In this document: positions 23,062 to 35,233 of the stretch, piece after piece
How the letters are laid out: each line of letters begins with the position of its first letter
How positions within the stretch are numbered: position 1 is the first letter of the stretch
Assembly: GCA_017979445.1 (NCBI GenBank)
Contig: CM030714.1
Location: forward strand, 3,472,001-3,536,000
Direction: 5' to 3'
Source of the DNA: Akebia trifoliata
Lineage: Eukaryota > Streptophyta > Magnoliopsida > Ranunculales > Lardizabalaceae
Length of the DNA stretch: 64,000 bases
The notes under the pieces: model-generated
What the model saw: the letters and a program-made list of their open reading frames with translations, nothing else
Database searches by the model: none
Told to the model about the DNA's origin: nothing
Position numbers and translations under genes: made by a program

Positions 23062-24022
23062 GGGGTGGCAATGGGTCAGGTTGGGTCGTGTTCATGTTGT
23101 GTTGAGTTGAGGTAAGGGTATTATGAAAATTTTCCAAACCCAATCCATTTATAATTAGGTATACCTGACCCAACCCGTATATAACATATTTAATAAAATT
23201 TTAATTTTTATTGGAAAAAATAAGTTTTATTTCCACCACCAAAAATAAAATATCATTACTAAAAATAAAGTCACACAACCGTAAATTAAGTTTAATGGTG
23301 AAAAATAATTTTTCTTTTGAATTTTTTTCTTCTTCAAAGTTTTTAGAATTTTATCCTTTACAATCATGTGACATCAAATTATGTTTTTGGATGGCATAAG
23401 GGGATTTGGTCATAAAACTTTCCTTACTAACTTAGTAACGAAGTGTTTTTCAATATTATTATTACTATTATTATTTGCAAAGCAAAGTGTATTTTATTAT
23501 TACATGAGACATAATAGTCTTATTTGATAAATCTAAGAAAATGTCATTTTGCCAATATTAGGAATGATACACTACATAGCTCTAGATTTTAATGAAAAAC
23601 ATGAGTAAAAAATATATATAAATAAATAACTTATTGAGAGAAGTATTTTTCCTTTCTAAACTACCGTTAACCATTTATTAATTTAAAAATATTTTAAAAC
23701 AATCTTTTCTATTTTATAGAATTTGTTATAAATAAAAAAAAATGTATTATGAAAAGGTTTTAAAAAATTCTAAAAAAAAAATAAAATTGAGTAATTTAAA
23801 AAAATTTAAAGAATTATTGATATATTTAAAATTACACATTAACAACAGAATAACTAAACAGGTTAGGTGGATTAACGCTTAGAACCCAAACCCCACCCAA
23901 TCGTATTATAGATAATGGGTTGATATTATTATGACCCAAACTCATTTAAGCTTGATCCAAACCCATTAATTTTATGTTGTTTTAGAGTCGTGTTCACGGA
24001 TCATGTTAAGATTGCCACCCCC
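23062..24022. mobile_element. hAT-like element, 961 bp (GGGTGGCAAT family)
   Basis: The termini ggggtggcaatgggtcagg and gttaagattgccaccccc are inverted. Subterminal gggtcgtgttcatg at the left pairs with gagtcgtgttcacgg at the right. There is no coding capacity. I could not find an exact 8-bp target duplication, though tgtgtgta and ttgtatgt at the two flanks are similar. Confidence 0.65.
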
Positions 24023-26279
24023 ACTTGTATGTGAACATATAAGTTTCTTTTCCACAAGGAAATTTTGTGTCTACTTTTTTTCTCCAAGATGATCATAACT
24101 GCTTGGAACCACCTTTAAAACAAATCAATAATCAAGCGGAAATTTTGGAGGTGAAGTGCACCGCCAAAAGACTGATGGTATCAGTGGGCCCAACCTAACT
24201 AACTTGACCGTTTGAATTTTGTACCCACATACGCCTGCTGCCTACACACAAAAAAATAAAAATAAAAAAACAAGTAAATAAAAATTTCGTGACTCCAAAG
24301 CGTTAGTGCCCATTGTCTGAAAAAAAAAAAAAAAAAAACTTTGAGGCCCTCATCCGTTTCAAAATTTTGATAGAACCCTCTATTTTGAATTAAATGTGTT
24401 ATTCTGAAGGAGATATCTCAAATATTAACTAAAAAATAGGGATATAAAATAAATACAAAAGACCATATGTCATGTTATGAGAAGGATTAATGCTAAAGAT
24501 ATCTCAAGATTGTACCTCACATCACACATCCTGAAGTGAAAGTGTATAAAAATCATAGATACTTTCATCGAGATACGTCAAGATGTGCAATATAAGGTAC
24601 AATCCTGAGATCACTCTGGAACAATTTTTTGGAGAGGGTACCTCAAAATTTTTGAAGCGTGACCACTTCAAATTCAGACTCCCATAATTATAACCTAAGG
24701 GGAAAACTTTGAAATGGGTACTTGCTTCAAAATTTTGAAGAGACCCTTCTCTATTGGATTACACTTGACATTTTTAAGGAGGTACTCCAAAATTTGATAG
24801 AAATATAGGGGTGTGAAGTAAATTTAATATGCCACGTGTCTTTCAACAAGGAGGGTTCCTTCAATATTTTGAAGCGGCTTGCCTAGGAGTCTGAGATGCC
24901 CGAGTTTTTTTCTAATTCCACAAAGTGGTGGGCCAAGGATTTATGGATCAGTCTTTAGTGAGGGCCCTTCGAAATAAAAGAGAATATGACGTTTTATTTT
25001 TTTTCTGAGGCCTTGAGGACGAAGCTTTTCTTTGATTGTGAAATAGCAAGTAAAATTTTCCACTAACAGTATAGATTGGTGTGTTACAAGTAAAAGTTAG
25101 TGTCTTAATAAAAGTTATCTTTTTCCTTTTTTGAGGGAAGAGTGGGAGACCAGAGATGATGGGGTTGGCTCAAGCATGTTCATTCAGCTTTTCAACCGCT
25201 TTTCAACAACTTCTGGCCTTCAAAAGTTGAGGTTTGGGTGTGGAAGTCCTAAGAGCGCTTTACGACTTCTTACCTACACATGATTTTCGAACTCGACCGA
25301 GTCGACTGGTTTGTATGTTTAAGATCTCATAGTTGTGTTACAATATGTCAACCGATCGGCTATATAATAAAAATAATAATAATTTATTAAAATACAAATA
25401 TGCATTTTTAAAATTTTATTTATGTTTGCTAGGCAAGCAAGATTTATGATAAGTAATTAGTCGGTGAAGACGGATTTTGAATCCAAGATGTCTTATAACG
25501 GTCATAGACTTTAATCAACTTAGCAATTTGACACCTTAATCATTTTTAAAATTCTTTTAAAACAGATTGAAAGAATTTGAGCCGAGACATCTCATACTTT
25601 GTGGACATTGAGGTGAGACGAGAAATAAAAGTTATATTGAGATTTCAATATCAGGGACAAATTTACAATGGGGGTAATGGGGTCATTTGCCCCCACAAGA
25701 ATTTTCAAAGTTATCAAAAATTAATAAGCTATTGCAACAGATAACAATAATGGATATTTTCACTCTTAATTGCCCTCACATGTGGGATTTCAGCCAAAAT
25801 TCTCGTACACATTTGATAAAGAAAGATCAATTCATTTATACTTATTTGCATTATCTCGATTTTAATTCAATGGTCTTGATCACTACTTTGATGGCTACAA
25901 TCTATTGTCATAGCCTTCTTATCATGCCATATGTTGTGGTTAGCTAGACTGGGATCATGACCCTATTTATAGGGCCTATAGACTCATCTCTATCCATCAA
26001 AACAGATGGTGAATGCTACATGACACAATTTTTCTACACAATAATGGACCTAACATTAATTTCATTCATATACAGTATGGTCAAATATATATGTGAGATG
26101 TACCATAGGCATATCGAACACGTGTGTTGATCACATCCTACGTGAGCCCATTGACGTCAGATCGTCACATCCGACCGACGATATATTTATAATTTAATAT
26201 GGTATGATCAAAGTATGTCCAATGCTATGAAGATAAATTTTAATAACATTATTATAGGAGTCATGCTGGAGGAACATTA
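24023..26279. other. spacer, no gene seen
   Basis: AT-rich with an A run at 24320-24338 and direct phrases such as ctcaaaattttgaag repeated around 24645, 24735 and 24860, suggesting old local duplication. An open stretch at 25687-25947 has no recognisable protein feature and is not called. Confidence 0.4.
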
Positions 26280-26404
26280 AATTGACATCGTTTCACACGT
26301 TGGTGTGCACAGAACCATAGATGCTTCTCAATCATATCTCGATGAAAAGCATCTATGGTTCTGTACACACATCCATGTCAGCAATATGTGAAAGTATGTC
26401 AGTT
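26280..26404. mobile_element. palindromic MITE, family A copy 6
   Basis: A strong hairpin: cacagaaccatagatgcttc on the left and aaagcatctatggttctgt on the right, with a loop of about 20 bases containing atctcgatg. The outer arms pair attgacatcgtttcacac with gtgaaagtatgtcagtt. Confidence 0.75.
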
Positions 26405-27939
26405 TCAACATTACTTTAACATTTTCTTTATTCTAGAGTCAGAGATCATAAACTTGATAAGATCAAATTTTTGCAAAAAAAAAAAAATCATCATGACCCA
26501 TCATCCTAAAAATAATATTGTCCATTGAGACCACTAATATCAAATCATGGCAATTTCTATCAAATTTGTTTTGGTAGGACCAATTTATGGTCACAAACGT
26601 CAATGTCTTCGATCACAAAGATTGAATATGAGCCACTTAATATGAAATTTACATATAAAAAGTGATCAGTAATTCTTTTTCCAATTGATCCAACTTTATG
26701 CCTCAAAACTGAGGCCTTGGTCAAAATGTTTAGGTCCAAATAAAAATTAAAACCCAAAAATAAACTTTCCACAAATATATATATTATCACTATAGGTGTC
26801 TATATATACTTTTATAAACATAAAGACTAACTAATCCCATCCGAGTAGTTAATCTTTAGCCAATGGATTTGCAATACTAGGTTCCATGTTGATATTTTTT
26901 ATTTACTCCTTGACGATCGTAAAACCTTCTCTTTGACAATAAGAAACTTTGTGCCATTCTTTAATAAGATAGAACATTATGTAGTCTTGCTCTAAAAATA
27001 AATTTCAACAAATTTGAAATAAAATATATTATCTAAAGTCCTACTTAGATCATTTGGCAATTATTTAATTTGGTTTCCATGGTAGATATCTAATACTTTT
27101 CCAAGACACAACTCCCCTGACCATTGCAAAAACATTATAAAGTTGATTTTGTTTCATTAACATAGACTAAATTAAATTTGATTGTCCAATATAAAGTACT
27201 CCAAATGATTAAATGTCTTATAGAAGGAAACGAAGTCTCTTCTTATTTACAAATGCTACGTCACCTTTTTAATCATTCACAAGTTATCTATTAAATACTT
27301 GCTTTTTGAGAAAATAGGGATAATTGAACCACGAAACGAATCACAACAAAACATAAATCACACACAGAAACATAAATCACACACAGAAACATAGATTTTT
27401 ACATAATTTCCTTAAGATTGAAGTACGTCCACAGATCACACTGATTCTTCTATGAAGAGAAAACTTGCAGTTACAGATTACACCCTTTCATCCAAAATAA
27501 GAAATATATATACCTTCAGAAACCTAACTAAGGTTATATATAATATTAATAAAATTACGAAAATACCCTTGGATAAAATTTCGGTCAGAACATGTGACTT
27601 TATTGTACAGTACCTCCTTATAGACTAGTACTATCAAGCTCCACAAACCACAACACTGCCAACATTCTAACGACATGAACTATATTTGGACATATAAGAA
27701 CTTGAGCATACATGAGCTTCTCATTGCTACATCTATTAAGCACTTGTCAGCATAATTGTCTTGTAATAAGCCAAGGGCTATTGACATGTTCTATCTTAAT
27801 TGTTTCACTATTGGGAAGGAAATGGAACTAGAAATCCTTTATTCTTTCTAAGTACAATGTGAAATGACAACTTATATGTAGTTCTGTAATCAATTGTCTT
27901 TCATATGATTTGTAAGGCTTGGCCTCTGTTGAGTAACAC
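26405..27939. other. spacer, no gene seen
   Basis: AT-rich sequence without a supportable gene. A short tandem duplication (catrratcacacacagaaa, two units) lies at about 27352-27390. Confidence 0.4.
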
Positions 27940-28409
27940 CCATGGTTTTTAAATTTGGTATAGCGTCTCGTCTCGTTCAGCTCTGATACCAAGTTGACTC
28001 AAACGATATGTCTCGTCTCGTTTGACATTGAGACAATGGTTTTTAAACATTTAAAAATTCTGAAAAAATTCAGAAATGATTCCTATTAAAAAATGAACTG
28101 AAAAAAAATATAAAATTAAAAAAAATCGATTTGGGGGTGAAAGAATAGAAGGTTGAAGCTTTAACTCATTTGTCTCGGTTATCTCGGACAAGATTTTTAA
28201 AATCTCGTTCAAAGCGTCCCATTTAACTCGTGAGTTAATCATTTTATGCGTTATCTCATTTGTATTATCCGAGATATTGGAAAAAATCGTCCGAGATGAC
28301 TCGCTTATCTCACGATACGCGATCGTCTCAAAATACATTATGAGTTGGTCTCGTTCAGTTCTGATACCGAGTGATATGTCTCGGTCTCGGACGAGTTTAA
28401 AAACCATGG
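27940..28409. mobile_element. inverted-repeat element with CCATGGTTTTTAAA ends (470 bp)
   Basis: Exact inverted ends ccatggtttttaaa (27940) and tttaaaaaccatgg (ending 28409). Inside, tctcgtctcgttcagctctg near the left recurs near the right as tctcgttcagttctg. Several ATGGTTTTTAAA-type ends are present within. The superfamily is uncertain. Confidence 0.65.
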
Positions 28410-31129
28410 TAATACCAAACATGGAAAATGCTTGATGTTAGATTTTCTGAGTCCATAATTCAAGCAAGACTTTTAAGGTTGAGTGGTTGAGTATACTAGT
28501 CATTATAACATTTTGGGTGTAGTTTCATCTCTCAACTACACTATTTCAATGTGATGCCACCACAGGCGTAGCGTATTAGGATTGGATATGTCATGCAACT
28601 TTGATTTAATCAATGGAGCAATCTACCAAATCCTTTTAGAATAATAGGGCCACTAAAAAATCACCTCTAGTGAGATTTTTGGTGCACCATTCCAATTAAG
28701 CCTTTCGAAGAAGAATATATATAATATGAGTTTAGTTCCTTCAAACATAAGGCTAAAAACCCCAAGGGGTAGCTCAAGGGCAATTTCGGATCTAATAAGT
28801 GGTGAGAGTCTGTAGATTGTGTTCGATACCCAATATGAAAAATATTTTCTCAAGGCGACCTGCGAGGGTGCTCCCTCACTTACCTTGTGCATGTGATGTG
28901 CAGGCATTGCATGTGCCAAGGGGAGGGACCCATATGCCTTGGCTCATAAAATGTAGGAGCACAACTTAGTACTATCCTTTACTTTGTTCCAATAAATCAA
29001 TCTATAAAGAAAAATTAGCATCTTAGCAAGCACCAATCTTAACTAAATGAAACATGGACCATTTCTGGAAGCATGAATAGTGTGAAGGGTTGAGTATAGA
29101 TTTATATACATAAGGCCTTAAAATTCCTTACTTGACGACCTTTTGGAACAAAAAGTATAGCTCAAAACTCCCTCAATGGATGTCAACTTTATACCAAATT
29201 ATAGACTTTGTAAAGAGCTTTAAAATTACTATTAATGGGTCTATATCCTACCTGAATAGGGTTTTAAATGGGCCCAAAAGAATTTTGGGCCAGGCAATGT
29301 ACAATTTGGACTGAGATGGGTATATCTATAGGTTATGGACCATTTGCTTTAAGTGGCCTGTGCATTAGATCAGTCCAGATTATAGGTCCAAGCCACTTGA
29401 AGAAAATGACAAAAAAAAAAAAAAAAAGTTCTATTGGCACCCCAAATTTTGCATACAACACACCAATCCTTATGACATTAAATACTTTGTCCATATATAA
29501 ATTGGTTTGTTATAAGTAAAAGTTGGTGTGTTAATAACTCTCACATCTAAGAGACTGGCACTCGTTGCCCCCCGCTCTTCTAAAAATGAACCCCACTTAA
29601 AACACAAAAAAATATCGAATGGGTTTATTTGGGACTTTGTTGCTTTAAGGGGTTGCGTTTTGCGAATGTGCACGGGGGGATCCAAGCCCAAGTCTAAATA
29701 AAAATAGTCAAAACTTTTTAAAAAACAAATGCATAAACATGTTCATTTCATTTACTCTTACAAACCACCCATCAAACGTGAGGTTTGTGACCGCTTTGTT
29801 ATGATGAAGTTAGATGACACCATTAAAATCGGTACCAATATTCAATATCTCAAGTTGGTCATCAATCATCAAGTCCAAATCATAAGGGCTTTTGCATCTT
29901 AAAAAGTCCTTAATATATATTATATACAAGATCGATGTGTCACTTAATTAGAAAATCCTGGGTGGATTAGAAAAATCCTTTTTCTTACTCTAATGATAGA
30001 TACATGATAGTCAATCCCACATGCTTTGTCGATATTTTTATAATACAATCACCTAGGATTCTCATGCACAATCAATAGAGAAAAAGTAATTCACGCTACC
30101 TATTTCCATGATCCCGGATTTCAACAATCTTGATCGCTACCCTGATGGCTATGATTTCCCATCTTTAACCTATCATAAAAGATGATGATTGACATGAACA
30201 TAACATGCTTCATGCAACGAACCACAAACCAAATTCGAATGAACAAACCAGGTAACATAGGTTGGGATTATGCCCAAGGCTTAGTCTTTAGGCCCCTCAC
30301 ATTGAGTTTGTCAAGTATGTATGAGGTTACACTCCATTCGGAGGTCTAGATGTTATAGTTGAAAAAATTGAAGAACAAGCCTTGGATTCCTCAATGGGCA
30401 TAAAATGATTTTCCAGGAAAACTGTACCTACTACATATTTAATGTCATATCTTCATGGAAAAACTAGTTTCTGACGAAAATAATTAGTGGACCCCTTGAC
30501 AAATGATTCTATAATTAATCAAATACCGACAATCAATTTTTTCAAGAAATCCATTATTCCATTTTACTTGAAAAATCAGTTTATCAAGGAAAATATTTTC
30601 TTCGAAATCACACACCCTTTTTTGCATTTGATTGCATATTTTCTTGGGAAACACATTTTCCTAAAGATCACAGTTTCTTACTTCAAAATATGAAAGTGTA
30701 GGTCGAACCAACCTTGTGAAAGTGATTCTTGTTAGGGAGAAAAAATTCCCTCACCCACAAAAAATAAAAACCACTCCTCTTTTTCACCTTTTCCAAATGC
30801 ACAATCAAAAAACCCGAGATCAGCATACATTCTGTCCGGAAATCCATTTTTCATCAAAATCAATTTTCCAAAGAAAATATGTTTGTGGCAATCATACACA
30901 TTTAATAGCTCTTACAACTTTCTACTTAATTTATCAACAGAAATTTAAATATTTAGAATCTAAAGATCTCATCATGCAAATCTTATACTTAACAAAGTCC
31001 AAATCTCTCTCTCCCCTCAAAATGTAATCCAACCTAATAATGTGTTCTCAAACTTAACAGATTAAGAATCACAATAAGTGATTAATAATAATAATAAAAA
31101 AAAAAGCTTCCCTCCATTAAAGTGCATTT
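28410..31129. other. spacer with SINE-like piece
   Basis: No protein gene is supported. It holds a SINE-like fragment (28745-28935). Around 30395-31000 it has many diverged ggaaaatnnnttttcc words related to the Harbinger-type MITE bodies. Confidence 0.4.
28745..28935 (+). mobile_element. SINE-like fragment (tRNA-type boxes)
   Basis: Box-A-like ggggtagctcaaggg is followed about 50 bases later by box-B-like ttgtgttcgatacccaa. After this comes gcgacctgcgagggtgct and ccctcacttaccttg, shared in part with the fragment at 10085-10215. No A-rich tail is clear. Confidence 0.4.
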
Positions 31130-31669
31130 CTACCTTCCCCTCAGTAGGGCCTTCTCTGCAGTGTCCATCTCTTCCAAGATCCTAGCTTTGCGCTTAGCCG
31201 GAATCGGTGCCGTTGGGCCAAAACTAATGTAATGCCCCGATACCGCATTGAGGGCGGAGTACATATCACGGAAAGACGCTCGGCCCAACAAATCCTTCTC
31301 TCTTCTATACTTAGCTACCCATGAATTCGATGTCTCCCTAAGGTCGGAAACTGCGGTCGCGACATTGGGATCATTTTTGTCCATGTTAATTGTTGATCTG
31401 ACCTTATTGATTACATCTGATGTCTCTTTAACGTACTCCTCGTCTGAGGTGGCTAACGCTGAAGGGACAGGAAAAAGTAATGCCGGCGATATAATTCCAG
31501 CTGTTAGAGCAATGAAGTCTCTACGACTCGTTCGTCGAATAATTGTATTGAGATTGGTGGTGGTGGTGGTGGTAGTGGACGCGGTGGCAATGGTGGTGGT
31601 TAATTTGGAATGGGTGAGAGGTAGAGGTTTTGGTGTAGAAGTAGGAGTTAGTAGAGATGGAGAGGCCAT
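31130..31669 (-). CDS. PSB27: Photosystem II repair protein PSB27, chloroplast thylakoid lumen
   Basis: A single exon of 179 residues starting at ATG 31667-31669. The frame remains open upstream, but the only upstream start is a non-ATG codon, and 179 residues fits the family's usual length of about 175. Residues 1-48 are a Ser/Thr/Pro-rich chloroplast transit peptide with an uninterrupted Thr run. Arg49-Arg50 followed by DF and a hydrophobic stretch ending Ala-Leu-Ala (71-73) is a Tat-type thylakoid signal, so the mature protein should start near Thr74. The mature part carries the near-invariant INMDKNDPNVATAV, NSWVAKYRREK and SALNAVSGHYISFGPTAPIP segments. PSB27 binds the CP43 side of photosystem II intermediates during assembly and repair. 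This looks like the PSB27-H1 type rather than LPA19. Confidence 0.95.
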   Translation of the reverse strand: MASPSLLTPTSTPKPLPLTHSKLTTTIATASTTTTTTTNLNTIIRRTSRRDFIALTAGIISPALLFPVPSALATSDEEYVKETSDVINKVRSTINMDKNDPNVATAVSDLRETSNSWVAKYRREKDLLGRASFRDMYSALNAVSGHYISFGPTAPIPAKRKARILEEMDTAEKALLRGR

Positions 31670-31760
31670 ATTGAGGGAAGAATGAGGGGGAGAGGATGAA
31701 GAGAGTGAGGGGAGAGGGGTTTGTAAGGGGAGTGGGAGAAGGATCCTAACAATTGCCACA

Positions 31761-31778
31761 TGGGCTTATCACCTTATC
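31761..31778 (-). promoter_or_regulatory. paired I-boxes (GATAAG) upstream of PSB27
   Basis: Two GATAAG motifs on the minus strand (31773-31778 and 31765-31770) are separated by two bases and followed by GCCCA, about 95-110 bases before the PSB27 start codon. GATAAG I-boxes are typical of light-regulated photosynthesis genes. Between them and the ATG lies a CT-rich stretch, common at the starts of plant photosynthesis genes without a TATA box. Confidence 0.5.
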
Positions 31779-31827
31779 TTAGTTGAATCGTTTGGATGAC
31801 AAAAGATCCAATGAAATGTACTCTCCA

Positions 31828-32129
31828 CCATAGTTTTAAAACTCCCCGAGTCAACTTGAAACTCAGTCTAGTCGACTCGATTTGGCTGGATTTTGAGGTG
31901 ACACACACATCGAAACTTGACAGAACCAACTCATTGTGTTAACTCAAAAATGTACCAACTCTGGTTAGAAATTCTACCTAGTTATTCAACTATATATAAC
32001 ATTTTGTGGAGAATCATATATATATATATTGAAATTTAATATATTTTTGTTTAGGTCAACTCGTTAGTTTTTTTTTTTTTTACTTTACTCGATTCAGATG
32101 GGTTAAGTTTTTGAGTTTAAAATTTATGG
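31828..32129. mobile_element. MITE-like element with CCATAGTTTTAAAACTC ends
   Basis: The left end ccatagttttaaaactcccc pairs with the right end gagtttaaaatttatgg. The interior is rich in gagtcaact and gtcgactcg words. It is the same end type as the 620-bp insertion in the TIR gene intron, and lies in the PSB27 5' flank. Confidence 0.55.
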
Positions 32130-33854
32130 TCTCCACTCGACCTTAGAAAAAAGTTTGTACTTCTGAGGCCTCAATTTGGACACGAGCAGTCTAAGTGGAT
32201 AAAGACTCTCTGCCATGTTCATACTTCAACAAATGGCACAGATCTAAGCAATCAATCCTGGTTGACAAAAGTCTACCTGCTTTATAGTCGTTGGGACTCG
32301 GGGATGTAACTCTGGTCGGGCCGGGTGGTATCTAATCCGAATCCAAGTCTGAATCCAAACCAAAATCCTAGCCAACCCAAGCCGAGAATTAACCTGAGAT
32401 GTTCTGCACAAGACCAGCTGGTACACATTACTATTCAAACTCAAATAATATTTCTTCGTAACATAAACACGTTACAGATCGACGAGCTTAAGGACCTGCT
32501 ACATTTGCAGATGCTGATTTGGATGAAAGGTCTTGTGTCATGAAACAGCAAGAAATAAGCTCTATTTCAAAACATCTTTCACGAGTGCGGAGTGTATAGC
32601 CCACTTTAGTATTGCTCAAAAGGTCATTTGGTTAAAACACTTCATTGAAGAATTTAGTTACTAAAGTCCGGTAGGCTTGTCAACTCCAAAAAGATATTTC
32701 AGAATGAATAAATTTTAAAAATGCTAAAAAACCTATAAATGAATCATGTCAAACTTGGTTAGCACATCAAGCACCCAAACAAACTTGATTAGCTTAGATA
32801 AATAGTCAAATTGCCAATTTCCCACCTTTCATCTTATCTATTAGGGCATCATCATCCACATTTTGTCCTAAAATACAACGGTATTCAGATTCTTGTGCTC
32901 CTGAAAAGCGCTATTGTAAGCTTCAGAACTTATACATTTTCTGAGCAACTCTTAATGGTTAAAAAGCCTCTAGATTCACGGATTTCCATTGTGTATGTCT
33001 TTTTTCGGGAAATCAGGGGATGAGATGGAAGTAAAGAAATGAAGAGAGAATAAGGTTTTAATATCCTATCTGCTAAACTAAATTATCATCACTGGTAACC
33101 AATGTTATGTTCAATATAATTACCAACTTTCAAGATCAGGGAGATGAAGAGAATTTCATTAATATCGAGAAAAATGTGCATCAAAACCAACATCATAACA
33201 AGACCTTATTCATGGATGCTTTAACAACAGTTAATCGTGAGAATTACAAGCTGAAACCCAAACTAGACTTGACAGCTTTGTCCTGAGTTGAAGACTGAAA
33301 TACAAATGTTCATTGCAAGTATCATGAAGGCCTGGACAAAAACGAAAGGAAAAAAAAACTGTTTACAGGTAAGTAAGTAAAAGATAACAATGGAAAAGTT
33401 GAGTAAGATTAATAATAATAAATAATAAAAAGATACGAAGGCATTCTAATGATTTATTGGAAAAAGTAACTCCAAATGTGAGTCATCAAGAATTTACCAA
33501 AAATGACACACTTGAGTTTAAGATACTTTCGGAAAAGCCAGTGGTAGCACTTGAATCTTAAATTATCATTAAGGAACACTTTAGTAGGCAGAGAAGTTGC
33601 ATACAACAAAGCATGAGTTTCCGAGAAATTCCAGTGAATGTCTCTTGAATGAAACTGGACAGCATAACTAAGAATTCCGTTGGCTAAATTATCTATAAAT
33701 CCAATACATTTTAAAAAAATGTGAAACTTTTGACAAGTTTGGTACAGGTGCAATGTAACACATGGGAGATTAAATATTATATATGTATTTAGGTTACTTG
33801 AACTTCTGGATAAATGTACATGGCTTAGTCCATGAAAATCTGGTATCATTTAGT
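32130..33854. other. spacer, possible transcribed remnants
   Basis: No gene is confidently supported. On the minus strand a short stretch at about 33290-33240 follows a good acceptor (ttgtatttcag) and reads open for 17 codons to a stop, like a final exon, but I cannot link it to upstream exons. Some repeat-like sequence occurs around 32750-32800. Confidence 0.3.
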
Positions 33855-34330
33855 CCATTGGGAGGAATACAAGGCCTCATGGCATTATTCCAAATTATGG
33901 GTTTGGCAACATGGACCCTATTTCTCCATTCAATTCTATCGTGAGCCATATCTTCAGTCTAGATATTTGTCTTCATATCTTTCCTTGTTACCTCTATCTA
34001 TATCATATCCAGCCTCCCTCTCACCCTTTTAGAGGTACAACATGCTTTAGAAGAGGTACAACATGCCCTAAAGCACTTCTTCTCCCTGGTTTTATAATTG
34101 GTCTTTGTCAATTGTCATACATGCTCAAACCATTTTATTCCGATTTTCTTTATTTATGTTATAAATTTGCTCGAGTGTACTAATTTCCTATCATCTTCCC
34201 TAATCCTATCACTTATCCATCTCAACATCCTTATCCTATGAATGTGTTTTTACTTAACTGTCCAAAATTCAACCCCATAAAGTAGGGATGGTCTTATGGC
34301 TATCTTGTAAAATCCTCCTCAGTTCAATCG
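33855..34330 (-). mobile_element. RTE-type LINE remnant (3' end of reverse transcriptase ORF)
   Basis: On the minus strand conceptual translation gives GFYKIAIRPSLLYGVEFW (around 34318-34265) and RMLRWISDRIRED. After frame damage it gives TEDMAHDRIEWRNRVHVA (around 33958-33905). These match the C-terminal part of plant RTE LINE ORF2, in the same order and spacing class. Multiple stops and frameshifts show it is long dead. No poly-A tail or target duplication is evident. Confidence 0.75.
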
Positions 34331-35095
34331 GTATGTATTGAGCATGTAAGCATAGAATAAACAGTTCAACAATAAAAATAGAACAAAAGATCCAAAACCT
34401 AGAGATTTGCTTAAGAAAGTGTATTTGTGTGCGGCCACCAGATTCCTAAGCTTGTATAAAACAGGAAAAAAAAAAAAAAAAAGCAACTGAATCATCATTA
34501 GAAGAAATGTATGTCAAAAGAATTAGAGAAATAGAGCATTTGAATTTAACCCTCAAGGCACAAACAAAAATTCCTTTTTCATATTTGATTTGAATAGGAA
34601 TTTTATTGTTCGACGTAAATTTGCAGTCACAAATAATATCCAATAAAATACAACTATCATAAACAACAGCTTTCTCTAACAAATTTAAATTTAGAGATGA
34701 TGAACCTTGTCACCATTTCCATTGTTACGTTTGAGGTTATCTTGAGAGGTTAGGATTCACCCATGATTGAGGTGATTACAGATCTAGCAATGAAGGGGCC
34801 AACGAATCCGATCAGAGGTCGTGTTAGCACGTGCCACCCACATTTTTCTTCTAACAACGTATGGATTTCTAAACTTCTAATTATTGATCCAATTTTTTTG
34901 AAAAAATAGCTAACAATTTCATTACAAAAATATAACTAAAAACAACAAACGAAGGACAAGTTAGATTAGGATTAATTACGAATAATTCATTAAAAACAAA
35001 GAGGAAGATTATCTATCACCTTATGCCATTCTCAGATCCGAAGAAAATGGACGAAATTTCTCGCTCATCTTGTTTTTTTTTTTTTCCTTCTTGAA
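34331..35095. other. spacer
   Basis: No gene is seen. An A run lies at 34467-34483. The part nearest 35095 may be 3' UTR of the small gene on the minus strand. Confidence 0.3.
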
Positions 35096-35233
35096 TCAAA
35101 CATCGATCATCTTAAAGAGGAAGAAACAGAGGAATCCGAAGAATATGAGAAGAAATAGATAATCAACAAAGAGGAAGAAATTCGTGGATCCATGGCTCTT
35201 CTTCCAATCCTCAATTTCTTCCAGCTTCGCCAT
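35096..35233 (-). CDS. candidate 45-residue single-pass membrane protein
   Basis: I do not recognise the family. The frame runs from ATG 35231-35233 to TGA 35096-35098. The N-terminus (MAKLEEIEDWKKSHGS) is charged; residues about 18-40 are almost wholly Phe, Leu, Ile and other hydrophobics, a clear membrane segment; the end is KMIDV. Support for a real gene: the start has a good plant context (tttaATGGC), and about 170 bases upstream look like a leader, with CT-rich sequence, an ACCCTA telo-box-like word near 35297-35302 and much higher GC than the spacer. A short upstream frame (ATG near 35409, 33 codons) precedes it. It could also be the 5' part of a spliced gene or a non-coding RNA. Confidence 0.45.
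   Translation of the reverse strand: MAKLEEIEDWKKSHGSTNFFLFVDYLFLLIFFGFLCFFLFKMIDV

Noticed and set aside
25687..25947. 86-codon open stretch on the plus strand
   Set aside because: No motif, no leader-like upstream sequence and no family resemblance; expected by chance in 64 kb.
28051..28422. 123-codon minus-strand open stretch
   Set aside because: It lies entirely within the inverted-repeat element at 27940-28409 and matches no protein family.
31670..31759. N-terminal extension of PSB27 by 30 codons
   Set aside because: The upstream start would be GTG, the extension is low-complexity Pro/Ser, and ATG 31669 gives the family's normal length.
33240..33300. Exon-like stretch on the minus strand after a good acceptor (ttgtatttcag), open for 17 codons to a stop
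   Set aside because: No upstream coding exon could be linked and no protein family is recognised, so it may be chance.
33454..33849. 131-codon minus-strand open stretch
   Set aside because: It follows the dead LINE end, shows no recognisable domain, and has no promoter-like or splice context.
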